Assembly: GCA_910585465.1 (NCBI GenBank)
Contig: CAJUEW010000005.1
Coordinates: 1-8,707 of the forward strand
Reading direction: 5' to 3'
Source of the DNA: an uncultured Lachnospiraceae bacterium
GTDB lineage: Bacteria > Bacillota > Clostridia > Lachnospirales > Lachnospiraceae
Length of the DNA: 8,707 nt
Shown: positions 5,910 through 8,707 of the stretch, in pieces
Numbering within the stretch: position 1 is the stretch's first letter
Layout: each line of letters begins with the position of its first letter
Position numbers and translations under genes: made by a program
Notes under the pieces: generated by a model
The model's input: the letters and a program-made list of their open reading frames with translations, nothing else
Told to the model about the DNA's origin: nothing
Databases searched by the model: none

Positions 5910-8707
5910 AAGTCCCCTGTATTTAATTTGTCTGCATTAAAATTAGGAATTTTTTTCTTCCAGCTGCTGATTCCCACTGTGGATAAATATTTTTTCATAT
6001 AATCTGTTGATTGTACAGTATCTACATATTTATACACATCATATGCCTGTTTCTTTTTATGGGAAGAGTCCATAAGCCCCAGATACAGTCCTCCTTTTTT
6101 TTCTTCAGGATCATCCAGATAGGTACGGATAATATAAGCATCAATGCGGCTGTTAAATGCTGCAATATAATAGCCATATCCTAACGCTGCCGCCTGTTTT
6201 TTCTCCTCTCCTGTCTTTCCTCTGATCCCGCTGAATCCCTGCTCTCCAAGAATCACACGAATAGAATTTTTTTTCTTCTTATATTTTGCTTCTATTTTAC
6301 CAAGATAATTAGTAAGAACCGATATATTTTTCATGGAAATATAAGAAGTATTTACCGAATTCTTCGTATTAGATCCATCATTCCAGAAATCGCTTCTTGT
6401 GAGAGGCTGGGAATATGGATGGTAATTTACATTCCACTCTGTTTTCGGCGCTGTCTTATTCATATAAGAAGCAAATTTATCCAGATATTTTTTGCCGCTG
6501 TGTCCGTCTGTAGAAGCATTCCAGCTATGATCCAATGAAATAAACACTCGGGAGGTACTTGCGGTACGCTTTACTCCCTGATATAAGAGCTGGAATGCGT
6601 CCGCATAGTTTTCTACGCATTCATCCAGGGACATGCCTCCGGAATAATTCCACGCATTACATGCATTGACCTCATTTCCCAGGGTCCAATTGCAGACCCG
6701 GCTCTTTTTATTATCTCCTAGCTTTTCTCCAAGATAACAGAATAACGCCTCGAAGGTCTCTCTTGCCTTCTTTTCTTTCATATTAAATGCATAATAGGGC
6801 GCCGCTCCCTTTTTACGTGCAGAGGGGTGTATCAGATAAGACAGTCCTGATTTCCAGCTCAGCAAAAGTACCACTGTCACGCTTCGCCTGTGCCATCCGT
6901 AAGGGTTGTCATTATCCCATCCGTTCAGATGCCGCAGAGTCTGTACCCATGCAATCATATCCAGGAAATAATAGGTTTTTCCATTGTATTTATAGGCTAC
7001 AAACCCTGACTTTTTCTTAGTGCTTACAATATCCGCAACGTCCATATTCAGCAAAACATGCTGGGCACCCAAGTCCTCCAGATAGTCCTTCGATGCTCCC
7101 TGGATTCCTTTTTTGGAGGTAACCTTTCCTCCCTCCTCGTAATAACCATTATACGGTTCGGTCATCGTTGCTGTAATCTTCGGATTACTGATATATTCCG
7201 AGCTTTTTGTAATAATTTTATAATCACTGCCAATCTTAACCGCTACTGCATATTTACTCATCATGGCTACTTTTCCGCCATCCTTTGCCTTAAACACTGC
7301 CTTCAGGCTGTCCCCGTCAAAGGATGCCTTCATTCTCTTACGGCTTGTCTTTCCAAGACTGTTCATCTGCACAATATAAAAATCAGTCTTTGCTTTCTTA
7401 AGCTTGGATGCAGAGCCTGTTTTTATCTTAACAGTAAGCTCTTTTTTCCCTGCATCCCAGGAGGCTGCGGCGCATGACTGTATGGAAACCTTATCTTTAT
7501 CTGAAAAGGTCACTTTTACTGTCATAGTTTTGCTTCCTGTAAAATTTCCTTTTCCTTTGATAACTACTTTATTATTTCCCGTTTTCACCTTATTTTTAAA
7601 GGTAATGGTATAATCCTTTCCTTTTTTTAATGTAGTAGAACCATATTTTACCTTTGTGTTGAGCTTTCCGATATTTAAGTAAGAATAGCTTCCGAACTTC
7701 GTAATTTTCAGCTTGCTGATACTTAATGGTTTAATTGTAAATTTTTTTGTGACGGTTCCGGAGTATGCGCCCTTTCCTGTAATCTCCACCTTTGCGGTTC
7801 CTGCATTTTTGTTATCCGAATAGCTTACTTTATAGTCTTCATTTTCTTTCAGTGTTTTACCGTCATATTTTACCGTCACCTTCGGCTTCCTGACTTTTCC
7901 ATTATAAGTATATGATGGCTTCCCGTCTTTAAAGGAAATCTTTGTCTTATCTGAGGAGATACTCCTCTTTCCTATTTTAAAGGTCTTTGTCACAGAGCCG
8001 CTATAATTTCCGATTCCCTCTGCTCTAAGTCTGGCAGTTCCTGTTTCTTTATTGTCAGAACAGATTATTTTGTAATCCGTCCCTTCCCGGAGCACAGTGT
8101 CCTTTCGGACAAGTGTCACAACCGGTACAACTGGCTTTCCGGTATAAGGATACTCCTCCTCCAGTCCGCTGAATATGATTTCCTCTGAATCAATCGAAAA
8201 AGGAAAAATAGTAAATTTCTTTTCCGCAGTCCCGGTATAACCGTTTTTTTCAATACCAGTTATTTTCACAGAGGCCTGTCCCGCATTGATATGGTTGCTG
8301 TATTCTGTTGTATAATGAGTTCCCTTTTGCAGAATTGTCCCCTTACTGTCTGTCAGAACAAGCTCCGGACAGATTTCCTGTCCTGTATAAAACTGCTCAG
8401 AAATCTCTGATATTGTAACTTCACTGATAGAGACAGGCTGATCCGCCGTAGGATCCTGCGGGTCCGAGATCTCTTCCTCTGTGACAGGTTCCTGTCCTTC
8501 GGGAGTATCCGGTGTTTGCTCCCCTTCCGGATTCCCGTCTCCCGGCTCCTCCCCTTCCGACGGCTCTCCTTCTTCTGGTTTCTCTCCCTCTTCCGGTTCT
8601 CCTTCCCCGGGTTTCTCTCCTTCTTCCGGTTCTCCTTCCTCAGGCTTCTTCCCTTCTTCCGGTTCTCCTTCCTCAGGCTTCTCCCCTTCTTCCGGTTCTC
8701 CTTCCTC
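5906..8707 (-). CDS. large secreted repeat protein with C-terminal DUF5722-like, glycosidase-type domain (5' end missing)
   Basis: The frame is open to the window edge, so the start and any signal peptide lie beyond 8707; 933 residues are visible, counted here from 8707. Order: Glu/Pro/Gly repeat linker (1-66), acidic linker (67-92), about four Ig-like beta repeats (93-167, 168-245, 246-325, 326-401), a further beta-rich module (402-509), then a mixed alpha/beta domain (510-933). The last resembles DUF5722 proteins, presumed TIM-barrel glycoside hydrolases. WTLGNEVN carries N678-E679, followed by RVFISLDHSWN, NVNYHPYSQPL (H763), RVILGEQGFS (E822) and IIRTYLDD. This matches strands beta-4 to beta-8 of clan GH-A, with E679 as likely acid/base and E822 as likely nucleophile. 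No LPXTG or C-terminal anchor is visible. It ends 85 bp before the EPS genes with no strong terminator. The GTG at 8269 is an internal Val codon, not the start. Secretion and activity are inferred. Confidence 0.85.
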   Translation of the reverse strand, partial: EEGEPEEGEKPEEGEPEEGKKPEEGEPEEGEKPGEGEPEEGEKPEEGEPSEGEEPGDGNPEGEQTPDTPEGQEPVTEEEISDPQDPTADQPVSISEVTISEISEQFYTGQEICPELVLTDSKGTILQKGTHYTTEYSNHINAGQASVKITGIEKNGYTGTAEKKFTIFPFSIDSEEIIFSGLEEEYPYTGKPVVPVVTLVRKDTVLREGTDYKIICSDNKETGTARLRAEGIGNYSGSVTKTFKIGKRSISSDKTKISFKDGKPSYTYNGKVRKPKVTVKYDGKTLKENEDYKVSYSDNKNAGTAKVEITGKGAYSGTVTKKFTIKPLSISKLKITKFGSYSYLNIGKLNTKVKYGSTTLKKGKDYTITFKNKVKTGNNKVVIKGKGNFTGSKTMTVKVTFSDKDKVSIQSCAAASWDAGKKELTVKIKTGSASKLKKAKTDFYIVQMNSLGKTSRKRMKASFDGDSLKAVFKAKDGGKVAMMSKYAVAVKIGSDYKIITKSSEYISNPKITATMTEPYNGYYEEGGKVTSKKGIQGASKDYLEDLGAQHVLLNMDVADIVSTKKKSGFVAYKYNGKTYYFLDMIAWVQTLRHLNGWDNDNPYGWHRRSVTVVLLLSWKSGLSYLIHPSARKKGAAPYYAFNMKEKKARETFEALFCYLGEKLGDNKKSRVCNWTLGNEVNACNAWNYSGGMSLDECVENYADAFQLLYQGVKRTASTSRVFISLDHSWNASTDGHSGKKYLDKFASYMNKTAPKTEWNVNYHPYSQPLTRSDFWNDGSNTKNSVNTSYISMKNISVLTNYLGKIEAKYKKKKNSIRVILGEQGFSGIRGKTGEEKKQAAALGYGYYIAAFNSRIDAYIIRTYLDDPEEKKGGLYLGLMDSSHKKKQAYDVYKYVDTVQSTDYMKKYLSTVGISSWKKKIPNFNADKLNTGDF
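7505..8431 (-). repeat. about four diverged Ig-like beta repeats within the secreted protein
   Basis: Approximate units are 8431-8207, 8206-7973, 7972-7733 and 7732-7505, each 75-80 residues. The shared pattern is Y-(T/N)-G, then P-x-V, then a G/E-x-D-Y strand, then S-D-N-K-x-x-G-T-A, then G-x-G-x-Y-(S/T)-G and a closing K-x-F-x-I. The second and third units match best; the fourth has lost the Y-x-G opening and reads NIGKLNTKVKY instead. The units differ widely in DNA sequence, so the duplication is old. Such repeats usually act as stalks or binding modules in clostridial surface proteins. Confidence 0.75.
8543..8707 (-). repeat. 33-bp tandem repeat coding an 11-residue Glu/Pro/Gly linker
   Basis: Five in-frame 33-bp units run 8707-8675, 8674-8642, 8641-8609, 8608-8576 and 8575-8543. 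They encode the pattern E-E-G-E-P-E-E-G-E-K-P with small changes; a sixth, degenerate unit follows at 8542-8510. The first two units differ at a single base and divergence grows towards the domain side. The array continues past the window edge, so its total length is unknown. It is strongly acidic and probably an extended spacer between a wall or membrane anchor and the folded domains. Confidence 0.9.

Noticed and set aside
5890..5911. ACTT-CTGAT-AAGT hairpin followed by T6 at the end of the secreted protein gene, as a terminator.
   Set aside because: The stem has 4 bp, is AT-rich and includes the stop codon in its loop; too weak to call a terminator.
8267..8269. GTG at 8269 as the start of the secreted protein.
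   Set aside because: The frame stays open upstream to 8707 and encodes the beginning of the first beta repeat and the acidic linker. The GTG lies inside a repeat and has no ribosome site.

Overview
The window is a stretch of a capsule or exopolysaccharide (EPS) locus. All recognisable genes lie on the minus strand, so transcription runs from high to low coordinates. The clues point to a Gram-positive of class Clostridia, probably a gut Lachnospiraceae: moderate-to-low GC, strong AGGAGG-type ribosome binding sites, TTGACA/TATAAT promoters, and a large secreted protein with a Glu/Pro linker, Y-(T/N)-G beta-repeats and a DUF5722-like end. I cannot name a species.

In transcription order: (1) 8707-5906, the C-terminal 933 residues of a large surface or secreted protein that starts outside the window. 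It has an 11-residue Glu/Pro/Gly repeat linker, about four Ig-like beta repeats, and a TIM-barrel, glycosidase-like domain. (2) An 85-bp AT-rich gap with two good -10 boxes, the likely promoter of the EPS genes. (3) 5820-4393, a polyprenyl-phosphate hexose-1-phosphate transferase that would start the lipid-linked repeat unit. (4) 4379-2970, a Wzz-like co-polymerase whose cytoplasmic tail resembles a BY-kinase fold without its ATP-binding motifs. (5) 2898-1669, a UDP-glucose 6-dehydrogenase. (6) A 137-bp gap with a near-consensus promoter. (7) 1531-752 and 748-1, rfbF and rfbG (5' part only), the first two steps from glucose-1-phosphate to CDP-4-keto-6-deoxyglucose.

Together these genes would prime a repeat unit on undecaprenyl phosphate, help set chain length, and supply UDP-glucuronate and a CDP-linked deoxyhexose, implying an acidic polymer decorated with a 6-deoxy or 3,6-dideoxy sugar. 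Glycosyltransferases, flippase, polymerase and the later CDP-sugar enzymes are absent and presumably lie beyond position 1. The most unusual items are the glycosidase-like secreted protein next to the priming gene and the apparently ATP-binding-dead tail of the co-polymerase. No tRNA, rRNA, CRISPR array or insertion sequence was seen, and no gene-free stretch exceeds 300 bases.
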